DNA of 64,000 nt, from the NCBI GenBank assembly GCA_014534425.1, contig JACVRN010000014.1, positions 1-64,000 on the forward strand. The letters are read 5' to 3'. The position numbers and the translations under genes are program-made. Below the pieces are notes generated by a model. That model saw nothing but the letters and a program-made list of their open reading frames with translations, was not told where the DNA came from and ran no database searches. Positions 1-8,584 of the stretch are shown piece after piece (within the stretch, counting starts at the first letter, position 1; the number at the start of each line of letters is the position of its first letter). Origin of the DNA: Pyrinomonadaceae bacterium (GTDB taxonomy: Bacteria > Acidobacteriota > Blastocatellia > Pyrinomonadales > Pyrinomonadaceae).

Positions 1-1930
1 CGCCGAAGCTGTCCGTGATGAGAGCTTTCAGCAGGCCGCTTCCGGCGGTCGCGCACCAGACCGACATTCCCTCGCCTTCATTGAAAGCAGCGACGAGGCG
101 TCTCACGTCCAAATCGGGCGCGACCCTCGCCAGATTCCCGTCACGCAGAGCATAGAGACCCTTTGCCGAAGCTATCCATAAAAAGTTGTCCCCGACTCTT
201 TGAATGTCCCAGACGGCGCTGCCCTTCAGAGCCTCAAGCCCCGGAACGGTTGATACTGATTGGCCGTCAAAGCGCACGACATCGCCCTGAGCCGTTCCTA
301 TCCACAGACTTGCGTCGCCGTCCGCGTAGAGGCTCACGACTTCACGCGTACCTTGAGCGCCTGCGCTCGCGGGCCATAGAAGCGCGCGGCGCTCAAAGTC
401 TACGCGCTCGACCCCGCGACCAAAGCTTGCGATGTAGCTCTGCCCTCGGAACTTGACTATAGAACGCACGCTGTCGCTTGAGCTTCCTTCTATGCTCTCG
501 CCTTCGACCGCCGTGAAATTCGTTTCACCCGTCACGTCTCGCGCGTTCACGTCACTCGCATAAAGACCGCCGGAGGTTCCGACCAGAAGCCGCCCATCCG
601 CGCCTTCGTCCACGGCGTAGACAGTGCTGCGCGAAAGCTTGCTGATAGATTTCCAGCCGTTCCCTGCTGCGTCCGAGACGAACAGCCCGCGATTCGTTCC
701 CGAAAACAACTGACCATTTGAAGTTTGAAAGAGCGTGCGGACGAAGTTGCTCGCGCGCTCGTCGCTGATGGTCTCGACTCTCAGGGCGCGAGAATCATAC
801 CGGCACACGCCCTTGTCCGTGCCGAACCAGATGACGCCCTCGCGGTCAATGAAGATGGCGTAGATGCTGTTCGAGCGCAGGCCGCCCGAAGTGTTCTCGA
901 AAGTAAAGCGCTCTCGGCCAGAGGAATTAGACGAGCGATAATGGTAGACGCCCTGCCCTTCGCTGCCAGCCCAGACGCCGCCAGAGCCGTCCGCCGCCAG
1001 AGCCGAAACCGTTCCCAATGCTTCACCGACACGCACCGGATGCGAGCGGTCGCGCGCTTGATAAAGACCGCTCTCCGTAGGCTTAGCGCGTGCGCCCATC
1101 CAAAGATTGCCCTGCGCGTCTCCTTCCAGAGACTCTACGAAGTAAGCCCTTGGGCGGCTCTCAATCACGCGTGCGCCGTCTGCGTCTATGCTCAGCAGCC
1201 CGCGCGTGTGCGTGCCAGCCAGAATCTCGCCCTTGACGCTGGCAAGGCTTGTCAGTTCAAGCGCGCCCCTGCGAGTTTCATCCGCCGATTGAAGCGGCTC
1301 GTTCGGTATGGTTTTAACTTCGAGCGAGCCGTCGCCCAGCGTGCGGCAATCGAAGACTATGCCTTCGGTCGTAGCCAGCAGCGTTCGACCATGTTCGGGC
1401 GTGATAATAGCCTTGATGGCTTTGCCTTCCGTCTCTTTGATAAGGCGAAAGCCCGCGCCCGCAGAGAGGCTCGCGCCCTCTTCCGTTCCGACCCAGAGCG
1501 CGCCAGTTGAATCCACGCGGAGCGACAGCACGCGCCCGCCCTGTAAGCCTTCCGAGACTATGGCCTGCGTGCGGCGACCATCGTAGCGAGCAAGCCCGCC
1601 GTCCGTGCCGAACCACATAGCGCCGTCCGGCGTCTGAGCAATCGCGCGCACGCGGTCGGACGGCAGACCATGAAAGAGCGTCACAGCGCCCCACTGATGA
1701 AGATTGTTCGGCCTAAAGGTTTGTGCGTCCTCGCTCTGCTTTTGAGCGGACGAGCGATTGAGCGAAACAGCTAAGAAGAGCGCGAGCGCGCTAACGATTA
1801 TCAGAAGCAGTCGAACTCTGAAAGAAAAGCGCGAAGACGCACGAAGCCGCACTAAACGAGCATCTCTTTCGTGCGGCTTCAGATGATTTAAAGGCTTGTC
1901 AGCGCTTGCCTCCGCGCCCTGTCTCTTCAT
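1..1930 (-). CDS. Two-component regulator propeller sensor protein (C-terminus beyond window)
   Basis: The minus strand is open from 1930 to the left edge (643 codons) and no stop is reached, so the protein continues outside the window. The N-terminus has a hydrophobic segment at about residues 39-56 that looks like a signal anchor. About ten short blades follow with the two-component propeller signature, for example GAMWFGTDGGLARYDG, GVIWFGTDKGVCRYD and GRLLVGTSGGLYASD. In this family the periplasmic propeller precedes a Y_Y_Y domain and usually a histidine kinase; that part is not visible here. The ATG at 1930 overlaps the upstream response regulator by 32 nt. A GTG at 1852, which gives a shorter signal peptide, is an alternative start. 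The neighbouring response regulator suggests they form one signalling pair. Confidence 0.85.
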   Translation of the reverse strand, partial: MKRQGAEASADKPLNHLKPHERDARLVRLRASSRFSFRVRLLLIIVSALALFLAVSLNRSSAQKQSEDAQTFRPNNLHQWGAVTLFHGLPSDRVRAIAQTPDGAMWFGTDGGLARYDGRRTQAIVSEGLQGGRVLSLRVDSTGALWVGTEEGASLSAGAGFRLIKETEGKAIKAIITPEHGRTLLATTEGIVFDCRTLGDGSLEVKTIPNEPLQSADETRRGALELTSLASVKGEILAGTHTRGLLSIDADGARVIESRPRAYFVESLEGDAQGNLWMGARAKPTESGLYQARDRSHPVRVGEALGTVSALAADGSGGVWAGSEGQGVYHYRSSNSSGRERFTFENTSGGLRSNSIYAIFIDREGVIWFGTDKGVCRYDSRALRVETISDERASNFVRTLFQTSNGQLFSGTNRGLFVSDAAGNGWKSISKLSRSTVYAVDEGADGRLLVGTSGGLYASDVNARDVTGETNFTAVEGESIEGSSSDSVRSIVKFRGQSYIASFGRGVERVDFERRALLWPASAGAQGTREVVSLYADGDASLWIGTAQGDVVRFDGQSVSTVPGLEALKGSAVWDIQRVGDNFLWIASAKGLYALRDGNLARVAPDLDVRRLVAAFNEGEGMSVWCATAGSGLLKALITDSFG

Positions 1931-2669
1931 AAAGATATTTCTTGCGGTCGCGCTCAATCCATCCTTCCAACTCGCCCGCAGCCTTTTCCAACTCGTCGCT
2001 GTTGAGAAGGCCACGCCTCAAGGCTTCGAAGAAGGCGCGCGTTCTGGTGTTGTAGGCGAGCTTGTCGTAAGCCTCGTGCGGCGTGCCTTCGGGCGTGTAG
2101 GCGAAGAGCTTTTCGTACAAAGTCGCAAGCCGGCTTTCCACGCCGCGCAAAGAGAGGCTGCACTTTCGCGCAATGGCCCAGTTGGACAAGCCTAGCGCTA
2201 GGTAATAGAGAGCTTCGGCCTCGAACTCCGTCAGGAGCGGTCGCTTGAAGGAATCCTTAAACGCAGGGTCAATCATGTCGGCTCCGTCTTCGAGAACGGC
2301 TGCGACGAAGCGCAGGAAGCGGGATTCGGGATTGTTCTTGTGTATGAAGCCGTAGGCGGGCTGCGGCTCCACGGAGCGAATTATCTTGCGTAACTCGTTT
2401 ATGTAGACTTCGTGCGCGAACTGAGTCCAGAAGATGATTCGCGCGCCCGGATACTCGCGCCAGATGGCGCGGGCCGCCTTGACGCCCGACAGTTGAGGCA
2501 TCTGTATATCCAGCACGCAGAGCGCCGGACGGTGCTTTAAGGCAAGCTCGACGGTTTTCTCGCCATCGCCCGCCTCAAGCACGGGCGCGTGCTCGGCGAA
2601 CTCCCGCTCCAGAACTTCGCGCAGGTAATGTCGCTGCGCCACGTTGTCTTCGGCAATCAGAATGGACAT
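1899..2669 (-). CDS. Response regulator, receiver plus LuxR-type helix-turn-helix
   Basis: A 256-residue DNA-binding response regulator. The receiver domain covers residues 1-120, with acidic residues E7 and D8, the probable phosphoacceptor D54 in VLDIQMP, T82 and K111. Residues about 146-190 resemble a LuxR/NarL helix-turn-helix. A tail of about 60 charged residues follows, longer than is usual for NarL proteins. I chose the ATG at 2669 because MSILIAEDN is the normal receiver N-terminus; an upstream in-frame start at 2738 would add 23 atypical residues. Its 3' end overlaps the start of the propeller sensor gene, which suggests translational coupling and a shared signalling function. Target genes are unknown. 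Confidence 0.85.
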   Translation of the reverse strand: MSILIAEDNVAQRHYLREVLEREFAEHAPVLEAGDGEKTVELALKHRPALCVLDIQMPQLSGVKAARAIWREYPGARIIFWTQFAHEVYINELRKIIRSVEPQPAYGFIHKNNPESRFLRFVAAVLEDGADMIDPAFKDSFKRPLLTEFEAEALYYLALGLSNWAIARKCSLSLRGVESRLATLYEKLFAYTPEGTPHEAYDKLAYNTRTRAFFEALRRGLLNSDELEKAAGELEGWIERDRKKYLYEETGRGGKR

Positions 2670-2961
2670 AAAAGCTCTACCCGAAAAACCGCGCTCGCTT
2701 GGCGGCGCGGGTGATGAAACTGTGACGAATCCTATCACTAATCCTTGCGGCCTAACATCTATTATCTTTTGTCGTCAATCAATGTGGCTAACCACAGTTG
2801 GCGCAAGGTGAGGTGCGCCGCTCCCTCTAACGGCTGGCACGCGCGCCTGCTGTTGGCTCCGTCCTAAACTTCTTTTCCCTCTCTACCAGATAATCACGGC
2901 CAGAGCATTTGAGTTTGTGAACAAAGATGGAAGCGCTTTTTCTGAAATTTGGAGGCTCTTA

Positions 2962-3747
2962 ATGAGAATCGTATTTAGAAAAACAGTTCGCAAAGTGGTG
3001 CTGCTCCTTGTTGCTTTCTCTACTTTTATAGTCGGCTTAACGGCCTTCTATTTTTATGCGGAGGCGGCGGCCTTCCTCTTCATGCCAAAACAACCTACTC
3101 CTGAAACGACACTCTCTGCCCAGGCGGCCGCCCCGCCCATTTCACAACCCCCGTTTACTTTCTCCACGCCCGAATACAGAGCAAAGAACTCTTGGGAACC
3201 CGCTTGCGAGAACTGCGTTCAGGATAAAGATTTCGGTCTGTGCGAGCTTCTGGACGGCGAGTATACCAATGACGAATACCTGTACGCGGTGACGATTCCC
3301 GCAGAGGTACAGGCTATGCGAGCGCCAGCGCCAGCGCCGAATCACGGCTTCGTGGCAAGAATATTGTCGGACTACAACGCTGTGATTTACGTTGACGGAA
3401 GCTATGACTCAGCATTTTTAGACTCGACCACTAAAGCCGCGACCGCAGAGCTTAATTATCTCAGGGAAGAGTACGGAGAGAGCGTAGTTCTGCTGGAGCG
3501 CAAGAGCCTGCGCCTGGGCAAACGCGCCGCGCTACGTTACAGGGCGCAGTACACGGACAAGTCTACCGGCGAGACCATGATTGAAGACGCCGTGGTCACG
3601 CTCAGAAAAGATAACTCGTATGAAGACGAGGTAGGGATTATCTACTCAATAAAGCTGCGCTCGTCCATCTATACTCACAAAGACGACTACAGGGTGTTTG
3701 AACAAATGCTGAAGAACTGGCGCGAGCTTGAGATGGATCACTGCTGA
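2962..3747 (+). CDS. Membrane-anchored hypothetical protein
   Basis: A 261-residue protein I do not recognise. GGAGG at 2951-2955 lies 6 nt before the ATG at 2962, which fixes the start. One N-terminal transmembrane segment (about residues 11-35) is followed by an Ala/Pro-rich linker and a soluble domain, so the body of the protein probably lies outside the cytoplasmic membrane. The segment around residues 80-95 contains three cysteines (CENC and a later LCEL) that could form disulfides. The C-terminal half is rich in charged residues and predicted beta strands. It is transcribed alone, convergent with the P1 peptidase gene. No function is proposed. Confidence 0.75.
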   Translation: MRIVFRKTVRKVVLLLVAFSTFIVGLTAFYFYAEAAAFLFMPKQPTPETTLSAQAAAPPISQPPFTFSTPEYRAKNSWEPACENCVQDKDFGLCELLDGEYTNDEYLYAVTIPAEVQAMRAPAPAPNHGFVARILSDYNAVIYVDGSYDSAFLDSTTKAATAELNYLREEYGESVVLLERKSLRLGKRAALRYRAQYTDKSTGETMIEDAVVTLRKDNSYEDEVGIIYSIKLRSSIYTHKDDYRVFEQMLKNWRELEMDHC

Positions 3748-3772
3748 AGAGTTCTTGCTCGATAATGAAAGC

Positions 3773-4966
3773 TTATTTAGCAGGCGTGAGCGCGTTATAC
3801 TTTTTGAGAATCTCAAGCGTGCGGTCAATCGGCAGGGCTTCCGCGCGGTGGCCGTCGCGGCCTTCAACAGTTGTAGCTCGAAAGAGCGAGTTGTAGATAG
3901 CCTCTTCGGTCGCTTCGACCACGGCCAGAAAGAGCGGCGACATGGCCTCGTTGCCCAGGAGTTGAACCATGCGGCGCTCGTCCTGCGAGCGAACGCGATT
4001 CTGCGTGCTGAAGGCTATGACGTAATCGCCGCTTCCGTTCGTAGAGGGCGAGCCTGTGCGCGCGAGTCCCAGCATCGCACGCGCCGCCATGCGCTTCAAG
4101 TTCCTTGCATCAACGGGCGCGTCCGTCGCCACGACTATGATGATAGAGCCGTCCGCACGGTCGGGTTGCAGTTGAGTTTCAGCTTTACCGCGCCCTGTCT
4201 TCTGTCCTTCCAGCTTGTCCTTCAGATAATAGTTGCCAAGCTCTCTTCCGACCGGAGCGCCGTTAATCGAAAGCACTCCGCCGAAATTTGTTTGCACCAG
4301 CACGCCGACCGTGTAGCCGCCCAAAGTTTGTGGCAAGACGCGAGAGGCTGTCCCGATTCCGCCCTTGAAGCCGAAGGCCATAGTGCCGGTGCCCGCGCCC
4401 ACTGAGCCTTCTTCAACCTCGCGGTCGCGCGCCGAACGAAGCGCTGCAAAGACCTCTTCGCGCCCTACGTGGCGGCCACGTATGTCGTTCAGGAACCCGT
4501 CGTTCGTCTCCGCGACCAGAGCGTTGACGGAGCGCACCTCTTCATTTCCGGGGAGCGCGAGCATCCATTCAATGAGCGCGTCGGCCACTCGCGGGACGTT
4601 CAGCGTGTTGGTCAAAAGAATCGGCGTCTCAATCTCTCCAAGCTCGTTGACCTGCGTGGAACCCATCAGCTTGCCAAAGCCGTTGCCGACGAAGACGGCA
4701 GCCGGAACCTTCTCCTGAAAGAGATTGCCTTCGTGCGGAAGTATGGCCGTCACGCCGGTTCGCACGTCCTTGCCACGTATCAGGGTCGAGTGGCCGACGC
4801 GCACGCCCTTCACGTCCGTAATGGCATTGAGCCTGCCGGTGGGCAGGATGCCTACAATCACGCCCGCCTCACGCGCACGCGGCCTAGGCTTTTCATTTCC
4901 AGAAAGGCTAGTCTGATTCATGAGCGCCAGAAGAGAAATAAAGGCGAAGGCCGTCCTGAGAGCCAT
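3773..4966 (-). CDS. P1 family peptidase (DmpA/S58 type aminopeptidase)
   Basis: A 397-residue protein of the DmpA/BapA family of autoprocessing N-terminal nucleophile aminopeptidases. An N-terminal hydrophobic stretch (residues 4-16) may be a signal peptide. The family landmarks are present: VQTNFGG with the oxyanion Asn near residue 227, and DGSIIIVVATDAP, where cleavage before Ser274 would generate the mature beta chain with Ser as nucleophile. The GSVGAGTGT glycine-rich turn near residue 187 is also typical. The length fits the family. The known activity is release of N-terminal residues from small or beta-amino peptides; the substrate here is not known. It is divergent from the SpoIIM-like gene across a gap of about 57 bp. 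Confidence 0.92.
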   Translation of the reverse strand: MALRTAFAFISLLALMNQTSLSGNEKPRPRAREAGVIVGILPTGRLNAITDVKGVRVGHSTLIRGKDVRTGVTAILPHEGNLFQEKVPAAVFVGNGFGKLMGSTQVNELGEIETPILLTNTLNVPRVADALIEWMLALPGNEEVRSVNALVAETNDGFLNDIRGRHVGREEVFAALRSARDREVEEGSVGAGTGTMAFGFKGGIGTASRVLPQTLGGYTVGVLVQTNFGGVLSINGAPVGRELGNYYLKDKLEGQKTGRGKAETQLQPDRADGSIIIVVATDAPVDARNLKRMAARAMLGLARTGSPSTNGSGDYVIAFSTQNRVRSQDERRMVQLLGNEAMSPLFLAVVEATEEAIYNSLFRATTVEGRDGHRAEALPIDRTLEILKKYNALTPAK

Positions 4967-5023
4967 CCCTTATTCTTATCATGTAATGCTACAATTTGAA
5001 ATATTAAAGCTGGGACAATAGTT

Positions 5024-6049
5024 ATGCCGGACAGGATACAGGAACGATTCATCACGGAGCGAAAGGGAGCGTGGCAGCGTCTTGAGGATTTGCTGTCGCT
5101 GCTGGATAGCTCTTCGCTCAGGCGGCTTCACCGCGAAGAGGTGCGCGAGCTTGGACGCATCTACAGGCGCACGGCTTCAGACCTTGCAATCGCGCGTGCG
5201 GAGTCGCGCGACCCGCGTTTAATCAATTACCTGAACAGCCTTGTGATTCGAGCGCACGGGCGCATTTATCGCGCCGACGCTCAGGCTCCGCGACGACTAC
5301 GCAACTTCTTCGCGCGCGATTTCCCGCGCACCTTCAGAGACACCTGGCGTTACACGGCTGCCAGCTTCGCGGTCTTTATGGTCTTTGGCGTCATAGGCTT
5401 TTTGGGCACCTGGCAGGACGTGGAGTTCTCAGAGCTTGCGGGCATCTCTCCCATCTGGCGGCAGATGAACATAGAGACGCGCAATCATTGGTGGGAAGAT
5501 TTGAACGAAGCCAACCAGGTAGGCTCAAGCGCTATTTTGACCAACAACATAGGCGTCACCTTTCTGGCCTTCGCCTACGGCGCGCTCTTCGGCATAGGCA
5601 CGCTCTACATCATGGCTATGAACGGCGCGAGCATAGGAGCCGTGCTGGCTCTCACATATCGCGCGGGCTTCGGCAACGACCTCGTCACCTTCATGATAGG
5701 CCACGGCGTAATAGAGCTTTCGTGTATCTTCATAGCCGGTGGCGCAGGCATGATGCTCGGCCTTGCGATACTCGTTCCCGGCGACCTTTCCCGCGCCGAC
5801 GCGTTGAAGGCTCGCGGCCTTGAAGCCGTACGCTTAATCGGGGGTTGCGCGCCGCTTCTGGTCATAGCCGGACTCATAGAAGGCTTCATCTCGCCCGCGC
5901 CCACCAGCCCCGTCCTCAAATTCAGCATAGGCATCATGACGGGCATTGCTCTCTGGTCTTATCTTCTGCTGGCCGGGCGTGACGTGAAAGCAGAGGGCGC
6001 GCAAGGTGAGAGCGCGGCAGGCGTCGGCAAAGTTTATCAAACGTCATGA
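5024..6049 (+). CDS. SpoIIM-related (stage II sporulation protein M) membrane protein
   Basis: A 341-residue integral membrane protein of the SpoIIM/DUF95 family. Residues 1-105 are a charged cytoplasmic N-terminal part containing HREEVRELGRIYRRTASDLAIA. The first transmembrane helix lies around residues 110-128 and several more follow, including the conserved Gly-rich segment around GVIELSCIFIAGGAGMMLG. In non-sporulating bacteria this family normally accompanies RDD, MoxR, DUF58 and DUF4129 genes. Here a MoxR cluster begins at 7249 on the opposite strand and an RDD gene lies at 39593. Its TGA overlaps the ATG of the following methyltransferase by 4 nt, so the two are probably co-translated. 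Confidence 0.9.
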   Translation: MPDRIQERFITERKGAWQRLEDLLSLLDSSSLRRLHREEVRELGRIYRRTASDLAIARAESRDPRLINYLNSLVIRAHGRIYRADAQAPRRLRNFFARDFPRTFRDTWRYTAASFAVFMVFGVIGFLGTWQDVEFSELAGISPIWRQMNIETRNHWWEDLNEANQVGSSAILTNNIGVTFLAFAYGALFGIGTLYIMAMNGASIGAVLALTYRAGFGNDLVTFMIGHGVIELSCIFIAGGAGMMLGLAILVPGDLSRADALKARGLEAVRLIGGCAPLLVIAGLIEGFISPAPTSPVLKFSIGIMTGIALWSYLLLAGRDVKAEGAQGESAAGVGKVYQTS

Positions 6050-7236
6050 TTGATGTGCGGCAACTGATAAAAGCTTTAAGCGTCGAAGAGCTTAACAAGA
6101 CGGCGGAAGACTATTTCGCGCAGCTTGAGAGTTGGGAGCATCACCTGGCGAAGCCCTTCGCGGACATCATAGAGACGCCGGAGCTTCTGGTCTCTTTCGC
6201 GCACGTCCTGCAAGTGCTGTCGCTCGCGCCCGGGATGAGCGTTCTGGATTTCGGGGCGGGCACATGCTGGTCTTCGCATCTTTTGACGCAGCTTGGCTGC
6301 GAGGTGACGGCGCTGGATGTCTCCGAGACCGCTCTTAAAATCGGGCAGGAGCTTTATCGTCGCCACACGGTCTTCGGCAATCAGCCGGAGCCTAAGTTTC
6401 TGCATTTTGACGGCTACAGGGTGGAGTTGCCTGACGAGAGCATAGACCGCATCCTTTGCATAGATGCTTTTCATCACATAGCCAACACCGAACAGGTCTT
6501 GAAAGAGATGGCGCGGGTGCTCAAGGAGGGCGGCGTCGCGGCCTTTTCCGAACCCGGCCCGAATCATTCCAGAACTCCGCAGGCGCAATACGAGATGCGT
6601 ATGCATCAGGTGATTGAGAACGACATCAACGTCCGAGAGATTTGGGAAACAGCCAGGGCCGCAGGCTTCACGGACATAAAGCTTTCGGTCTTCAACCCCG
6701 GAATATTTCTGCTCAGCCTGGACGAGTTTGACGAATGCATGAACGGGCGCGCTTTGGACGAGAGGTACGCGTCCGCGATGCGCGCCTACATGCAGCATCA
6801 CAGAATCTTCTTCCTGCGTAAAGGCGAAGCAAAATTTATGGACAGCCGCCAGCGCGCGGGTCTTTCTGCTGAAATCAAAGTCGAGATGGAATCAAGGCGG
6901 ACTACTGAAGGCGAGCCTTTCCGCGCCTCCGTGACTGTGAAGAATACGGGGACGAGCATCTGGCTTCCGACTTCAGCATTCAGAGGGCCTGTTCACATGG
7001 GCACACACCTGCTCGGCTCGGACGGTCTTCTAATCAATCGTGACTACTCTCGCCACCTGCTTACACACGGCGAAGGCCATCCCGTACAGCCGGGCGAAAC
7101 CGTAGCCTTCGAGGCTTCAATCCCGGCCCCGCCCGTAGGAAATTACGTGCTGGAATTCGACCTCGTCAGCGAGTACGTCTGCTGGTTCGAGAACAATGGC
7201 TCCCCTGTGGTGAGAATAGAAGTAGAGGTAGTTTAA
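6046..7236 (+). CDS. Class I SAM-dependent methyltransferase with C-terminal beta-sandwich domain
   Basis: A 396-residue protein. Residues about 55-210 form a Rossmann methyltransferase domain: motif I VLDFGAGT at 66-73, the acidic ribose-binding residue at D91 and the post-motif FHHIANTEQVLKEMARVLKEGG typical of methyltransferase type 11. Residues about 285-396 form a separate beta-rich region (ASVTVKNTGTSIWLP near its start, YVLEFDLVSEYVCWF near the end) that resembles an Ig-like or CARDB-type fold. The start overlaps the SpoIIM-like stop by 4 nt (ATGA), which indicates coupling. The acceptor is unknown; sugar or lipid methylation is a guess based on related fusions. Confidence 0.88.
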   Translation: MIDVRQLIKALSVEELNKTAEDYFAQLESWEHHLAKPFADIIETPELLVSFAHVLQVLSLAPGMSVLDFGAGTCWSSHLLTQLGCEVTALDVSETALKIGQELYRRHTVFGNQPEPKFLHFDGYRVELPDESIDRILCIDAFHHIANTEQVLKEMARVLKEGGVAAFSEPGPNHSRTPQAQYEMRMHQVIENDINVREIWETARAAGFTDIKLSVFNPGIFLLSLDEFDECMNGRALDERYASAMRAYMQHHRIFFLRKGEAKFMDSRQRAGLSAEIKVEMESRRTTEGEPFRASVTVKNTGTSIWLPTSAFRGPVHMGTHLLGSDGLLINRDYSRHLLTHGEGHPVQPGETVAFEASIPAPPVGNYVLEFDLVSEYVCWFENNGSPVVRIEVEVV

Positions 7237-7248
7237 TTCATCCTTCTC

Positions 7249-8568
7249 TTACAAAAGGCCGTGCTCTTTGACTCGGATGTAGGTTTCCAGGAGCGAGGGG
7301 GCGAGTGTGGCCGAGGTTACGTCGAGCGCGAGGCCGCCCTGTGACTCTACCAGCCGCAGGGCGGCTTCGCGCTGGTGCAGAATCTCTTCGGCTACGGATT
7401 GTGTGAAAAGCTCCGGGATGCTTGCAGGTTCGTCGCGCACGGCTGCGCGCAGGTCTCGGTCGCCAATCGTGACCACGAGCGGCAGGTGTCGCGGGCGCAG
7501 GAGTTTCAGGGAAGAGAGAAGTTCGCGCGAGCCTTCTTCGTCAACCAGGTCTGTGAGGACGACTACGAGCGCGCGTCTCTTGCAGTTGATGGCTATGAAT
7601 TCAAAGGCGCGTGCGTAGGACGGCTCAATCATTTCAGGCTCGACGGCGTGAAGCGCTTCGAGCGCCGCGTCCAGATGCTCGCGCCCGCGCTTTGGTGGCA
7701 GATAGCTTTTGATGCGGCGACCGAAGACGACCAACCCTGAATTATCTCCGCCGCGCTGCGCCGCGCTCATCAAAGCGAGCGTGGCGTGAACGGCAGAATC
7801 CAGCTTCGTCTCCTGCTCTATGCGCGCCGTCATCAAGCGCCCCGCATCCAGCGCAATCAGTATCGTCTGGTCTCGCTCTATCTGATACTGTCGCGTGGTA
7901 AGCTTGCCGCGCCGCGCCGTGGCCGTCCATGAAACGTGCCTTAACTCGTCGCCCCGCACGTAATCCCTCAAGGACTCAAACTCTCTCCCTTCGCCGCGCC
8001 ATGAAGTCTTGCGATGCGCCGCTACCAGAGAGCGAGCGCCCAGGGCTTTCAACTCGGCCTCGCGCGCACGCCTTATGTTTGGATAAACCTTGACGATGTC
8101 GTTTTCGCCGAGCGCGGTCTGCACCCAGGCGAGTCCGAGCCGCGAAAGATAACGCAGGGCCGTTTTCCCGAACTCGTAACGCCCGCGCTTCGGAGGTTGC
8201 AGGTTGTAGATGAGCGTCGCAGAGCTTTGCGCTTCCACACGCAAGCGCGCCTCACGCGCTCCGCGTAAAATCATGAGCGGCGGATACTCGTCCTTTACCT
8301 GAAGAGTAAGAGAGCGCGGGCTGTGATTGAGTAAGTGGACGCGCACCTCTGTTTCCGCGCCGACTGCGAAGCGGCCACCGAACTCTCGCCTGACGGCAAA
8401 GCCTGCGGGCAGACGGCTCAGCCGCGCATCCAGTATGGCGGCAGCGAACAACGCCACGTCGTAAAGAAGCGTAGCCCAGCGCATCGCGGGCTGGCTCCAC
8501 GAAAGCGAAAGCGGAATCAGCCCCGCGAAGAGCAGTATGTAAAAGAGTCTGGTGAAAACAAAACGCAT
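7249..8568 (-). CDS. DUF58 domain protein (MoxR-associated)
   Basis: A 439-residue protein at the 3' end of a minus-strand MoxR operon. Two hydrophobic helices (about residues 7-23 and 31-47) anchor it. A beta-rich extracytoplasmic-type segment follows, then the DUF58 core with the diagnostic GREFESLRDYVRGDELRHVSW at about 194-214. A von Willebrand-like fold follows with ALDAGRLM at 239-246, where D241 is a probable metal-site residue. In the family this protein works with the MoxR ATPase as a chaperone or assembly pair for an unknown partner. The upstream neighbour is a secreted hypothetical protein whose start lies about 895 nt upstream of this gene's start and whose stop is 16 nt before it. 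Confidence 0.92.
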   Translation of the reverse strand: MRFVFTRLFYILLFAGLIPLSLSWSQPAMRWATLLYDVALFAAAILDARLSRLPAGFAVRREFGGRFAVGAETEVRVHLLNHSPRSLTLQVKDEYPPLMILRGAREARLRVEAQSSATLIYNLQPPKRGRYEFGKTALRYLSRLGLAWVQTALGENDIVKVYPNIRRAREAELKALGARSLVAAHRKTSWRGEGREFESLRDYVRGDELRHVSWTATARRGKLTTRQYQIERDQTILIALDAGRLMTARIEQETKLDSAVHATLALMSAAQRGGDNSGLVVFGRRIKSYLPPKRGREHLDAALEALHAVEPEMIEPSYARAFEFIAINCKRRALVVVLTDLVDEEGSRELLSSLKLLRPRHLPLVVTIGDRDLRAAVRDEPASIPELFTQSVAEEILHQREAALRLVESQGGLALDVTSATLAPSLLETYIRVKEHGLL

Positions 8569-8584
8569 GCTTGCCGGTTTCGGG

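Noticed and set aside
725-1510. Plus-strand 261-codon reading frame
   Set aside because: It is antisense to a continuous minus-strand propeller protein with clear repeats and has no family motifs of its own.
3728-4405. Plus-strand 225-codon reading frame
   Set aside because: It is the shadow of the DmpA-type peptidase gene on the other strand.
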